A stretch of DNA of 64,000 nt from Halioglobus japonicus (GTDB taxonomy: Bacteria; Pseudomonadota; Gammaproteobacteria; Pseudomonadales; Halieaceae), in NCBI GenBank assembly GCA_902705825.1, contig CACSIL010000012.1:368346-432345 (forward strand), written 5' to 3'. Of the stretch, positions 56,518 to 64,000 are shown piece after piece. Position numbers and translations under genes: made by a program. The notes beneath the pieces are model-generated. The model was not told the DNA's origin. It made no database searches and worked only from the letters and a program-made list of their open reading frames with translations. The stretch's first letter is position 1, and every line of letters starts with the position of its first letter.

Positions 56518-58185
56518 ATGCCAGGGAAAAATTCACAGGCCCTGTGGTTGGCAGACCCGGATAACGCCCGCCCGGTGGACCGTTCTATCGGCGATCTGCT
56601 GACACAACTCGCAGCGCGCTACCCACAGCGCGAGGCGGTCGTCTACGCCTGCCACAGCGAAGTGGAGAATATCCGCCTCAGCTATGCGCAACTCAACGAA
56701 CTGGCGACGACGTTGGCGAAAGCCCTGCTCACTGCCGGCTATATGCCCGGTGATCACATCGCGATCTGGGCACCGAATAACCCCGAGTGGATACTACTGG
56801 AGTACGCGATTGCCAAGGCGGGCATGGTCATCGTCGCGCTGAACCCGCTGTACAAGGAAGCGGAGCTGGCGTTCGCACTTCAGACCGCTGATGTACGGGC
56901 GATTTTTCACGCCGACAGCGTTGGTGACACCAACCTGCGCAGCATTGTTGATCGTGTGGCGACAACGCTGCCAGCACTCAAAGGCATCTATTCGCTGGGC
57001 TCGGGGATTACCGGACTGATGGCGCAGCAGGGTATAGAGTCACGCACCCTGCCGGCGGTAGATGCCGATTCTCCGTTTATGATTCAGTACACCTCTGGCA
57101 CAACAGGAATGCCCAAGGCGGCCGTGCTGGCGCACAGGGGCATCGCTACAACCGCGCGCAACTCGTATCAGGCGTGGGGCTTTGGCAGCGGTGACAAGGT
57201 CTGCCATGGATTTCCGCTGTACCACGTCGGCGGCTCCGGCAACTCGACGCCGGGCGCGGCACTGGTAGGTGCCACCACGCTGCCACTGTATATTTTCAAG
57301 GCCGGGCGCACACTGGACATACTGGAAAGTGAACGCTGTACCGGATTCATCGGCGTGCCATCAATGCTGACGGCAATGATGGAAGACCCCAGCTTCAGCT
57401 CCAGAGACCTGTCGTCACTGCAATACATCGTCGCCGGTGGCATGTCCGTACCCGCGCGACTGATCCGCCAGTGTGAGAAGGCCTTTGGTGTCGACATCAT
57501 CAATGGCTACGGGCAGACCGAAACCAGCGGTGTCAGTTGCAGTACCGTGGCAGCGGACAGCGCCGACATCAAATCAAGGACCAGCGGCAGGCCACTGCCG
57601 GGGGTCAGTTTCAATATCGTCGATGACAACGGCCACACCCTGCCCTGCGACCAGCCCGGTGAACTGTGCTACCGGGGACCGGGTCAGATGCTGGGATACC
57701 TCAATCATCAGGGCACGAAGGACAGTGTCGCCGATGCCGGGTGGTTGCGCTCGGGCGACCTGGCAACCATGGACGAGAATGGCTATATCCGCATTGTCGG
57801 ACGCGCCAGTGAAATGATCATTCGCGGCGGAGAGAATCTTTCACCGTCGGAAATTGAGGCCTTTCTGGTGCAGCACGAGGACGTGGCAGAAGCCGCTGTC
57901 ATCGGCTTACCCGATGCCAAGTACGGTGAGGAAGTCTGCGCTGTACTGATTCCCAACAAAGCTGCGCATGCCGATGCAGAGGCGTTGCGCCAGTGGTGCG
58001 CACAGGGACTCTCACGCTGGAAGGTGCCCAGGTACATCCAGTTTGTCGCGGACTATCCGAAAACACCCTCTGGAAAAATACAGAAGTTCCTGCTGCGCGA
58101 CAGCATGATCGCCGCGCTGGGCCTGCAAGCTGTTGACGATGCGTCCGCCAGCGCACCGCCGGAGACTACCGATAGCACTGCGTAA
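56518..58185 (+). CDS. Acyl-CoA synthetase (AMP-forming)
   Basis: The 555-residue protein has all ANL-superfamily boxes: YTSGTTGMPKAA (P-loop), GYGQTE, RSGDLATMDENGY, GRASEMIIRGGENLSP and the catalytic Lys in PKTPSGKIQKF. It activates a carboxylic acid to its CoA thioester, so it probably begins the acyl-CoA part of the pathway. ATG at 56518 has GGAAA upstream. Confidence 0.92.
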   Translation: MPGKNSQALWLADPDNARPVDRSIGDLLTQLAARYPQREAVVYACHSEVENIRLSYAQLNELATTLAKALLTAGYMPGDHIAIWAPNNPEWILLEYAIAKAGMVIVALNPLYKEAELAFALQTADVRAIFHADSVGDTNLRSIVDRVATTLPALKGIYSLGSGITGLMAQQGIESRTLPAVDADSPFMIQYTSGTTGMPKAAVLAHRGIATTARNSYQAWGFGSGDKVCHGFPLYHVGGSGNSTPGAALVGATTLPLYIFKAGRTLDILESERCTGFIGVPSMLTAMMEDPSFSSRDLSSLQYIVAGGMSVPARLIRQCEKAFGVDIINGYGQTETSGVSCSTVAADSADIKSRTSGRPLPGVSFNIVDDNGHTLPCDQPGELCYRGPGQMLGYLNHQGTKDSVADAGWLRSGDLATMDENGYIRIVGRASEMIIRGGENLSPSEIEAFLVQHEDVAEAAVIGLPDAKYGEEVCAVLIPNKAAHADAEALRQWCAQGLSRWKVPRYIQFVADYPKTPSGKIQKFLLRDSMIAALGLQAVDDASASAPPETTDSTA

Positions 58186-58270
58186 TCACACTTTTACCGT
58201 GATCTGCCTATCAGCACCTTAGGGATCACACGCTTTTATACCCATGACCGCAACAGATGGAGACGTAACA

Positions 58271-59068
58271 ATGAACTACCAGGACAACTACAAGGCGCTC
58301 AAGATCAGCCAGGAAAACCGGATACTGACCATTACCCTGGACCGCCCGGAAGCCAAGAATGCGGTCAATCCCGCTGTCCACGAGGAGCTGTCGCGGATAT
58401 TCTCCGACATTGATCGCGACACGGGTACCGATGTGGTGATTCTCACTGGCGCGAACAATGCGTTCTGCGCAGGTGGAGACCTGGAGTGGTTGATGGACAT
58501 CAACGGCGACCCGGTTGCCACTGCGAACAGTATTCTGAACGATCGCAAGATCCAGAACTCCCTGCTGGACCTGGAAAAGCCTATCATTGCCAAAGTCACC
58601 GGACCGGCCGTAGGTGTGGGATGCACACTGGCGCTGTTCTGCGACTTTATCTACGCCACCCCCGACGCAAAATTCGCTGACCCGCATGTCTCGGTGGGAC
58701 TGGTCGCCGGAGACGGTGGCGCCGTCATCTGGCCGCAGCTCATCGGTTACGCCCGGGCCAAACGCTATCTGCTGACCGGAGACTTCATCGATGGCGCTAC
58801 CGCAGCGGAGTACGGACTGATCACTGAGGCCGTCCCCAAAGAAGAACTCGATGCCACTGTGGACGCGATGGCAAAGCGCATGGCCGAGGGCGCGCCCTAC
58901 GCCATACGCTGGACTAAAAGCTCCATCAATGCAGGCCTGAAGTTGCTGGCGAATGCCATCATCGACCGGTCGGGCGCTTACGAAAACCTGACCATGCTGA
59001 CCGAAGATCACAAAACCGCCCTGCTCGCCTTCAAGAATCGCGAGAAGCCGGTGTTCAAAGGTCGCTGA
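58271..59068 (+). CDS. Crotonase-family protein (altered active site)
   Basis: The 265-residue crotonase has AFCAGGDLEWL and GPAVGVGCT. Positions of the hydratase glutamates hold Thr (GCTL) and His (DPHVSVG), and an Asp lies in GLVAGDGGA. ATG at 58271 has GGAG 8 bases upstream; an ATG at 58244 is in frame. Confidence 0.8.
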   Translation: MNYQDNYKALKISQENRILTITLDRPEAKNAVNPAVHEELSRIFSDIDRDTGTDVVILTGANNAFCAGGDLEWLMDINGDPVATANSILNDRKIQNSLLDLEKPIIAKVTGPAVGVGCTLALFCDFIYATPDAKFADPHVSVGLVAGDGGAVIWPQLIGYARAKRYLLTGDFIDGATAAEYGLITEAVPKEELDATVDAMAKRMAEGAPYAIRWTKSSINAGLKLLANAIIDRSGAYENLTMLTEDHKTALLAFKNREKPVFKGR

Positions 59069-59096
59069 GCCACAGCACAATGCGGGAGCGTAGACA

Positions 59097-59945
59097 GTGA
59101 AAATACAAGCCGGAAAGGTCGCCGTGATAACCGGTGCTGGCAGCGGTATCGGCGCAGCGCTTGCACACGCCTGCGCCAGCCGGGGCATGCATATTGTCGC
59201 GGCCGATATTGAGTTGGACGCTGCCGAGCGCACGGTGAAGGAACTGCGCAGCCGTGGCAGTGAGGCGGTGGCCGTGGAGGTCAATGTCGCCCGTCGCGAT
59301 GCGGTGCAACACCTCGCTGAGCGCACACGGGAAGCCTTTGGCGCATGCCATCTACTGTGCAACAACGCCGGGGTATCGGTCAACCGCCCGGTGGCAGAGT
59401 GCACCGCTGCCGACTGGGAGTGGGTGTGGTCAGTCAACGTGGCGGGGATCACCCACGCCATCGAGGCGTTTATGCCCATGCTGCGCGAACAGACTGAGGC
59501 CTCCCACATCGTCAACACGGCTTCGATGGCAGGCCTGATACCCCTGCCGGGCTTTGGCGCCTATGTTGCGAGTAAATACGCCGTGGTAGGACTGTCAGAA
59601 GTACTGCATCAGGAACTGGCCGATACGCTCACCGGGGTTTCCATACTGTGTCCCGGGGTCGTGGATACACAAATATTTGCCAGCGAGCGCAATCGCTTTG
59701 ACGGCGGCGATACGTCGACGCAACCGCCAGCGGCGAGTGCCGATACCGACGACGGCAGTGCGATGCAAACCGATTTCGAAGAGACCTACACGCGCATGTT
59801 ATCGCCACAGGAAGTGGCAGAGATCACTCTGGCAGCAGTAGAAGATGAGCAGCTCTACGTGGCTACCCACCCCGAATGGCTGGCGCTGTTCAAGCAGCGC
59901 TCAGGCGCCATTGACAGCGCCTTTGGCGGTTCAGTTGCGCATTGA
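59097..59945 (+). CDS. SDR-family oxidoreductase
   Basis: The 282-residue protein has TGAGSGIGAA, ADIEL (NAD+-type Asp), NNAGVS, NTASMAG and YVASK. It has an extended C-terminus with EVAEITLAAVE, as in carveol/alcohol dehydrogenase-like SDRs. GTG start with GGGAG upstream. It lies 28 bases after the crotonase gene and overlaps the sulfatase start. Confidence 0.85.
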   Translation: MKIQAGKVAVITGAGSGIGAALAHACASRGMHIVAADIELDAAERTVKELRSRGSEAVAVEVNVARRDAVQHLAERTREAFGACHLLCNNAGVSVNRPVAECTAADWEWVWSVNVAGITHAIEAFMPMLREQTEASHIVNTASMAGLIPLPGFGAYVASKYAVVGLSEVLHQELADTLTGVSILCPGVVDTQIFASERNRFDGGDTSTQPPAASADTDDGSAMQTDFEETYTRMLSPQEVAEITLAAVEDEQLYVATHPEWLALFKQRSGAIDSAFGGSVAH

Positions 59946-62361
59946 ACGGCAGTGCCGTGATGCGCGGCATGGCCCTGTACAGCATGAGGTTGCGACGCTG
60001 AGCCGGCGTTGCCGCAAACACACCCTGCTGGCTGCGCTACTGGTATGCAGTGCCGCGTTACCACCCTCGCCTGTCGCACAAACAGGTATACCGGACGATG
60101 CGGACGCATCCGCCCTGCCGCTCCCGACGGCGGTTATCGATGCCGACGTGGGTACCACTTATCGCGACTCACAACCTGGGACTGTCACTATCCCGCAAGC
60201 GCCGGAGGGCGCGCCCAATATCGTGATCTTTCTGATCGATGATATGGGATTCAGCGCACTGGAAACGTTCGGTGGACCGATCCCATCGCCGGCACTGGAC
60301 AGGATCGCAGCACAGGGCCTGCGCTATAACGATTTCCATACCACGGCACAGTGTAGCCCCACCCGCGCCGCGCTGCTCAGCGGACGCAACCACCACTCGG
60401 TCAATATGGGGACGGTCACTGAGATCGGCACAGGGTTTGAGGGCTATTCATCGGGTGTGCCCAATACAGCGGCCTCGATCGCGACGATTCTCAAGCACAA
60501 CGGCTACAGTACGTCGGCCTGGGGCAAATGGCACCAGACCGCCGTATGGGAGGCGAATCCCAGCGGGCCCTTCACCACCTGGCCCACCGGCCAGGGCTTC
60601 GACAAGTTCTATGGATTTATCGGCGGCGAGACACACCAGTTTCATCCTGCACTCTACGACGGTACGACACCCGTTGAACCAGTACTCCACGACGATTACA
60701 ACCTGAATGACGACCTGCGCGAACGGGCTATTGAATGGATGCGCCTGCAAAAAGCGGTCGCACCGGAAAAGCCGTTCTTTGTATACTTTGCTCCGGGGGC
60801 GACCCATGCACCCCATCAGGTTGCGCCGCAATGGGTGAAACCGTTCGCGGGAAAATTTGACCAGGGCTGGGATTTGCTGCGAGAGGAAATTTTCGCGCGC
60901 CAGTTGGAACAGGGCGTCATACCTGAAAATACCCTGCTGACACCGCGTCCAGAGGTGATACCTGCCTGGGACAGCCTGAACGACGATCAACAGCGCATCG
61001 CATCAACGCTGATGGAAACCTACGCCGGCTTCGCAGCGCAGACAGATTACGAGGCGGGCCTGCTGATCGATGCGCTGCAGGAGATGGGTGAGTTCGACAA
61101 TACGCTTTTCATCTACATGGTTGGCGACAACGGCGCCTCCAGTGAGGGGCAGGAATACGGTGTGTTCAACGAGATGACGAGCCTCAACGGCTTTTCCGAG
61201 GACACCGCGGTCATACTGGAAAAGGCCGAGCTGATCGGCAGCGCAGAAGCCTACAACCATTTTCCGGCAGGTTTTGCCTGGGCCACCAACACGCCGTTTC
61301 AATGGGTAAAATTTGTCGCATCGCACTATGGCGGTACCGCCAACCCGGTGGTGATGAGCTGGCCGGATCGCATCACCGACACCGGGGGCGAACGCGGCCA
61401 GTTCCATCACGTAGTGGATATCGCACCGACCATCTACGAGGCAGCGGGCATCGATTTCCCTCGCTACGTAAACGGTATCGAGCAAATACCACTGGCCGGC
61501 ACCAGCATGGTCTATACCTGGGACGCGGACAACACCGATGTAAATACGCGGCACACCACACAGTACTTCGAACTATTCGGCAACCGCGGCATCTACCACG
61601 ATGGCTGGTTCGCAGCAGCCAAGCACGGTGATGTGCCGTGGCGGCTGACCGCGACCAAATCCTTCGACCAGGATCGCTGGGAGCTGTACCACATGGACAG
61701 TGACTTCTCGCAGGCGCGGGATCTCGCCGAAGAGGAGCCGGAGAAGCTCGCAGAGTTGATCGCGCTATTTGACGCCGAAGCACGAAAATACAATGTGTAT
61801 CCGCTGGACGATCGCGCCGGTGCCCGCTTTGATCCGCGCAACTTACCGCTGGCCGGCGGCCCGAGAGAGGCCTATACCTACAGGCCCGGCGGATTGCGTA
61901 TACCAGAACGCAGCGCGCCGTATACGCTGGGAAGGAGCTATACCGTGCGCGCCGAACTCGACAATACCGCAGGGGATGCCCACGGCACCATCATCGCCCT
62001 TGGCGGCGTCGCTGGCGGTTGGTCGCTCTATGTGGAAGACGGTGTGCTCAACTATGTGTACAGCGATTTCGGCGAACACTTGCACACCATCGTCGATGAG
62101 GTGCCGCTGCCCCAGCGCAAGGTGTCGGCGCTGCTGACCTTTACAGCCGACCCGGGCGGACCGGGCGGCGGTGCCACGATAACGCTGTCTGTGAATGGCC
62201 GCGAGATCGGAACTACACGCACCGAGCGAACACCGCTGGCGGCGTTTTCTTTGGATGAGTATTTTGGCGTCGGCGCCGACTACGGCTCGCCGGTCGGGGG
62301 CTACCCGCCCGGATTTCCGTTTCGCGGCAATCTGGAGAGTGTCACCCTCGAGCTACAGTAA
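59935..62361 (+). CDS. Secreted/periplasmic arylsulfatase
   Basis: The roughly 808-residue protein has a signal-like segment (HTLLAALLVCSAALP), then a sulfatase domain: IVIFLIDDMGFS metal site, the formylglycine signature CSPTRAALLSGRN (Cys near residue 140), GKWH, and VGDNGASSEG. A long C-terminal domain ends in a beta-rich region. It hydrolyses sulfate esters and needs the Cys converted to formylglycine; no maturase lies nearby. The start is uncertain: TTG at 59935 with GGCGG upstream overlaps the SDR gene by 11 bases, and no ATG or GTG is in frame between there and the signal segment. Confidence 0.85.
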   Translation: MRIERQCRDARHGPVQHEVATLSRRCRKHTLLAALLVCSAALPPSPVAQTGIPDDADASALPLPTAVIDADVGTTYRDSQPGTVTIPQAPEGAPNIVIFLIDDMGFSALETFGGPIPSPALDRIAAQGLRYNDFHTTAQCSPTRAALLSGRNHHSVNMGTVTEIGTGFEGYSSGVPNTAASIATILKHNGYSTSAWGKWHQTAVWEANPSGPFTTWPTGQGFDKFYGFIGGETHQFHPALYDGTTPVEPVLHDDYNLNDDLRERAIEWMRLQKAVAPEKPFFVYFAPGATHAPHQVAPQWVKPFAGKFDQGWDLLREEIFARQLEQGVIPENTLLTPRPEVIPAWDSLNDDQQRIASTLMETYAGFAAQTDYEAGLLIDALQEMGEFDNTLFIYMVGDNGASSEGQEYGVFNEMTSLNGFSEDTAVILEKAELIGSAEAYNHFPAGFAWATNTPFQWVKFVASHYGGTANPVVMSWPDRITDTGGERGQFHHVVDIAPTIYEAAGIDFPRYVNGIEQIPLAGTSMVYTWDADNTDVNTRHTTQYFELFGNRGIYHDGWFAAAKHGDVPWRLTATKSFDQDRWELYHMDSDFSQARDLAEEEPEKLAELIALFDAEARKYNVYPLDDRAGARFDPRNLPLAGGPREAYTYRPGGLRIPERSAPYTLGRSYTVRAELDNTAGDAHGTIIALGGVAGGWSLYVEDGVLNYVYSDFGEHLHTIVDEVPLPQRKVSALLTFTADPGGPGGGATITLSVNGREIGTTRTERTPLAAFSLDEYFGVGADYGSPVGGYPPGFPFRGNLESVTLELQ

Positions 62362-62444
62362 GCCAACTGCGAGGCGGGTGGGCGATATCGCTGCGGGTGT
62401 GGCGATGCTCACCGCTGACGGGCAGCAGGCTCCCCATCTACACT

Positions 62445-63326
62445 CTACCGACGCTCACCACCCTCTCGGCGGCGCACTTCATTGTCGCTGCCGGTCGTCC
62501 CCTTACTGATACCGGAGACACTGGACGTGCGCCCTGCGATGGCCGGAAACTTTTTCGAAAATTCCGGGCCCGCCGCGGTGAGGCCGCCATCAACGGTGAG
62601 TGCTTCTCCAGTCACGAACTCAGCGTCATCACTGGCCAGGAACACTGCTGCACCGGCTATATGCTCTCCCCTGCCATAATCTGGCCATGGCTGGCTGGTG
62701 GCAAACAGGGTGCGGGTTTTTTCCTCGTCAGCACCGGTCGACATGGGGGTAACGATGCACCCCGGACAAATCGCATTGACCCGAATGCGATCGCCCGCTA
62801 ATTCGACGGCGGAGGATTGCGTGAGGGAAAGTACCGCCGCCTTGGCTGCAGAATACACGAGCGCGCCGCCGTCACCGCTGAGCGCAGCGATGGAAGCGGT
62901 ATTGATGATGCAGCCACCCTCCCCTCTGGCCCGCATGATGCGCGCTGCATGCTTGGTACCGAGGAATACACCTTTGGCCAGCACGTCGAACGTATAATCC
63001 CAGTCACTGGTGGTGATCTCGGTCAACGGGCCAAAAGCGCCACCGACCCCGGCATTATTGAAAACGATATCCAGCGCACCGAACTCACTGACAGCGCTGT
63101 GCAGCATACCTTCAATATCCGACTCCACCGCCACATCGGCGCGATAGAACGACACCACACCGCCAAAACCCGCCTGTTCTGCAGAGTCAATGGCCGCCCG
63201 CCCAGTGTCGGCATTGTAATCCGCGATCACAACGCGGGCTCCCTCCTGCAAAAAACGCATCGCCGACGCCAGGCCCATGCCGCTGGCTCCGCCGGTTATT
63301 ACCGCGACTTTATCCTTTAATTTCAA
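62445..63326 (-). CDS. SDR-family oxidoreductase
   Basis: The 293-residue protein has TGGASGMGLA, IADYN (NAD+-type Asp), NNAGVGG, NTASIAAL and YSAAK, and ends in a long tail after VDGGLTAAG that is not typical. The start is TTG, 5 bases after GGGGGA. It converges on the sulfatase gene. It lacks the island promoter element, so its membership of the regulon is unclear; the adjacent LysR gene may control it. Confidence 0.82.
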   Translation of the reverse strand: MKLKDKVAVITGGASGMGLASAMRFLQEGARVVIADYNADTGRAAIDSAEQAGFGGVVSFYRADVAVESDIEGMLHSAVSEFGALDIVFNNAGVGGAFGPLTEITTSDWDYTFDVLAKGVFLGTKHAARIMRARGEGGCIINTASIAALSGDGGALVYSAAKAAVLSLTQSSAVELAGDRIRVNAICPGCIVTPMSTGADEEKTRTLFATSQPWPDYGRGEHIAGAAVFLASDDAEFVTGEALTVDGGLTAAGPEFSKKFPAIAGRTSSVSGISKGTTGSDNEVRRREGGERR

Positions 63327-63410
63327 GGTTTTCCCCCGCTTCCCTGAACAATGATGTCTGCCACGATAGCCCTCTGGACCAACGCGATTTATGTGCTGTT
63401 CATCATACCA

Positions 63411-64000
63411 CTACCCGGCAGCCTGTCGGACTTCCACTGCCCTGGATTTTATTCTTTCACGCATCCACTGATGCGCCGGATCAGTGTGATCGCGCCGGTG
63501 CCAAACCAGATACATCACCAGCGGATTGGTTTTGAACGGCAGCGGCGAAGCGGCAAACCCCTGCAGTGGCCCGCGAGCCATCAGGTCCGCTTCTGCCGTA
63601 ATGAGATCGGTACCCTTCATGAACGCGGCAAGCGCACCAAAGTTTGATACAGACACCCGAGGTTTGGACAGTTGCGAATGGTCTATGGTCGTCAACTGTG
63701 TGAGCGATGTAGCATTGTCTGCAAAGCGGGTTTCAATGTAGGGGCTGTTACGAAACTCATCCCAGCTTTTCGGTGGCTTTCGCACACCGGCATCGTAGAA
63801 GCACACCATCTGCATGTCGAACAATCGAACGGCAAATATGTCATTTCCCTCTGGTGGCCACGGTGTCAGGATCATGTCGCAACGCGCGTTGCGCAACAGT
63901 GCGGTCGACGGAATACCGGAGGCCACGAACTGAAAACGTGCCGTGACGCCCTCTTCGTTCAAATCTCGCAGGAAATCCGGGAATATCAGATCGCGTTGGA
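63411..64000 (-). CDS. LysR-family regulator, 5' part outside window
   Basis: This partial gene runs off the right edge. The visible part, about 195 residues, is a LysR substrate-binding domain of the NodD/LeuO style (RCDMILTPWPPEGNDIF, then LVWHRRDHTDPAHQWMRERI at the C-terminus). The helix-turn-helix is outside the window. It could regulate the SDR gene 84 bases downstream or neighbours to the right. Confidence 0.8.
   Translation of the reverse strand, partial: QRDLIFPDFLRDLNEEGVTARFQFVASGIPSTALLRNARCDMILTPWPPEGNDIFAVRLFDMQMVCFYDAGVRKPPKSWDEFRNSPYIETRFADNATSLTQLTTIDHSQLSKPRVSVSNFGALAAFMKGTDLITAEADLMARGPLQGFAASPLPFKTNPLVMYLVWHRRDHTDPAHQWMRERIKSRAVEVRQAAG

Noticed and set aside
58226..59518. 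Long minus-strand open frame (430 codons) opposite the crotonase and SDR genes
   Set aside because: Antisense shadow in GC-rich DNA; both plus-strand genes have clear family motifs and ribosome sites.

Overview
The window reads as chromosomal DNA of an aerobic gammaproteobacterium, probably a marine, Cellvibrionales-like lineage. This placement is inferred from the gene families: many c-di-GMP proteins, TonB-dependent receptors with a VVTAEKR-type N-terminus, class II fumarase and a large acyl-CoA catabolic island. I see no tRNA, rRNA, CRISPR array, insertion sequence or prophage.

Left part (1-16.9 kb): a small lipoprotein with a metzincin-type zinc motif, then a signalling block. The block holds a PAS-rich hybrid histidine kinase with receiver and Hpt domains, a receiver-EAL protein, a convergent FixJ/LuxR-type regulator, a 7TMR-DISM diguanylate cyclase, a PAS-GGDEF-EAL protein coupled to a small membrane-anchored protein, and a second hybrid kinase. 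The first three resemble the Roc (SadARS) layout of Pseudomonas. A GxSxG lipoprotein and an FG-GAP-like secreted protein follow. Middle part (17-25.5 kb): a CPA2 cation/proton antiporter, a TonB-dependent receptor, an MFS transporter, fumarase C and a fatty acid hydroxylase/sterol desaturase-type membrane enzyme.

Right part (25.8-64 kb): a catabolic island. It begins with a TonB-dependent receptor followed by a strong terminator, and contains five acyl-CoA dehydrogenases (two apparently non-catalytic partner subunits), five crotonases, three MaoC/hot-dog proteins (two as an overlapping pair), an Ltp2-like aldolase with a DUF35 partner, an HMG-CoA-synthase/DUF35 fusion beside a thiolase, a CoA-transferase, an acyl-CoA ligase, a P450, an extradiol dioxygenase, a fused indolepyruvate:ferredoxin oxidoreductase, five SDRs, a sulfatase and a TetR regulator. 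The ligase, paired dehydrogenases, MaoC pair, 17-beta-HSD-like SDR and aldolase plus DUF35 form the set used to shorten steroid or other branched/cyclic side chains as CoA thioesters. No steroid-ring enzymes (KstD, KshAB, HsaAB) and no ring-hydroxylating dioxygenase are present, so the substrate is unknown.

The main discovery is a 35-bp promoter element, (G/A)CGAGT-N6-TGAG-N6-CTCA-N3-TANNAT, found in front of six transcription starts of the island and always oriented toward its gene, including the promoter of the TetR gene. It ties the island into one putative regulon: 28920-30083 leftward, 30320-40432 rightward, 40455-43079 leftward with tetR first, 43312-55092 leftward, 55283-56268 leftward and 56518-62361 rightward.
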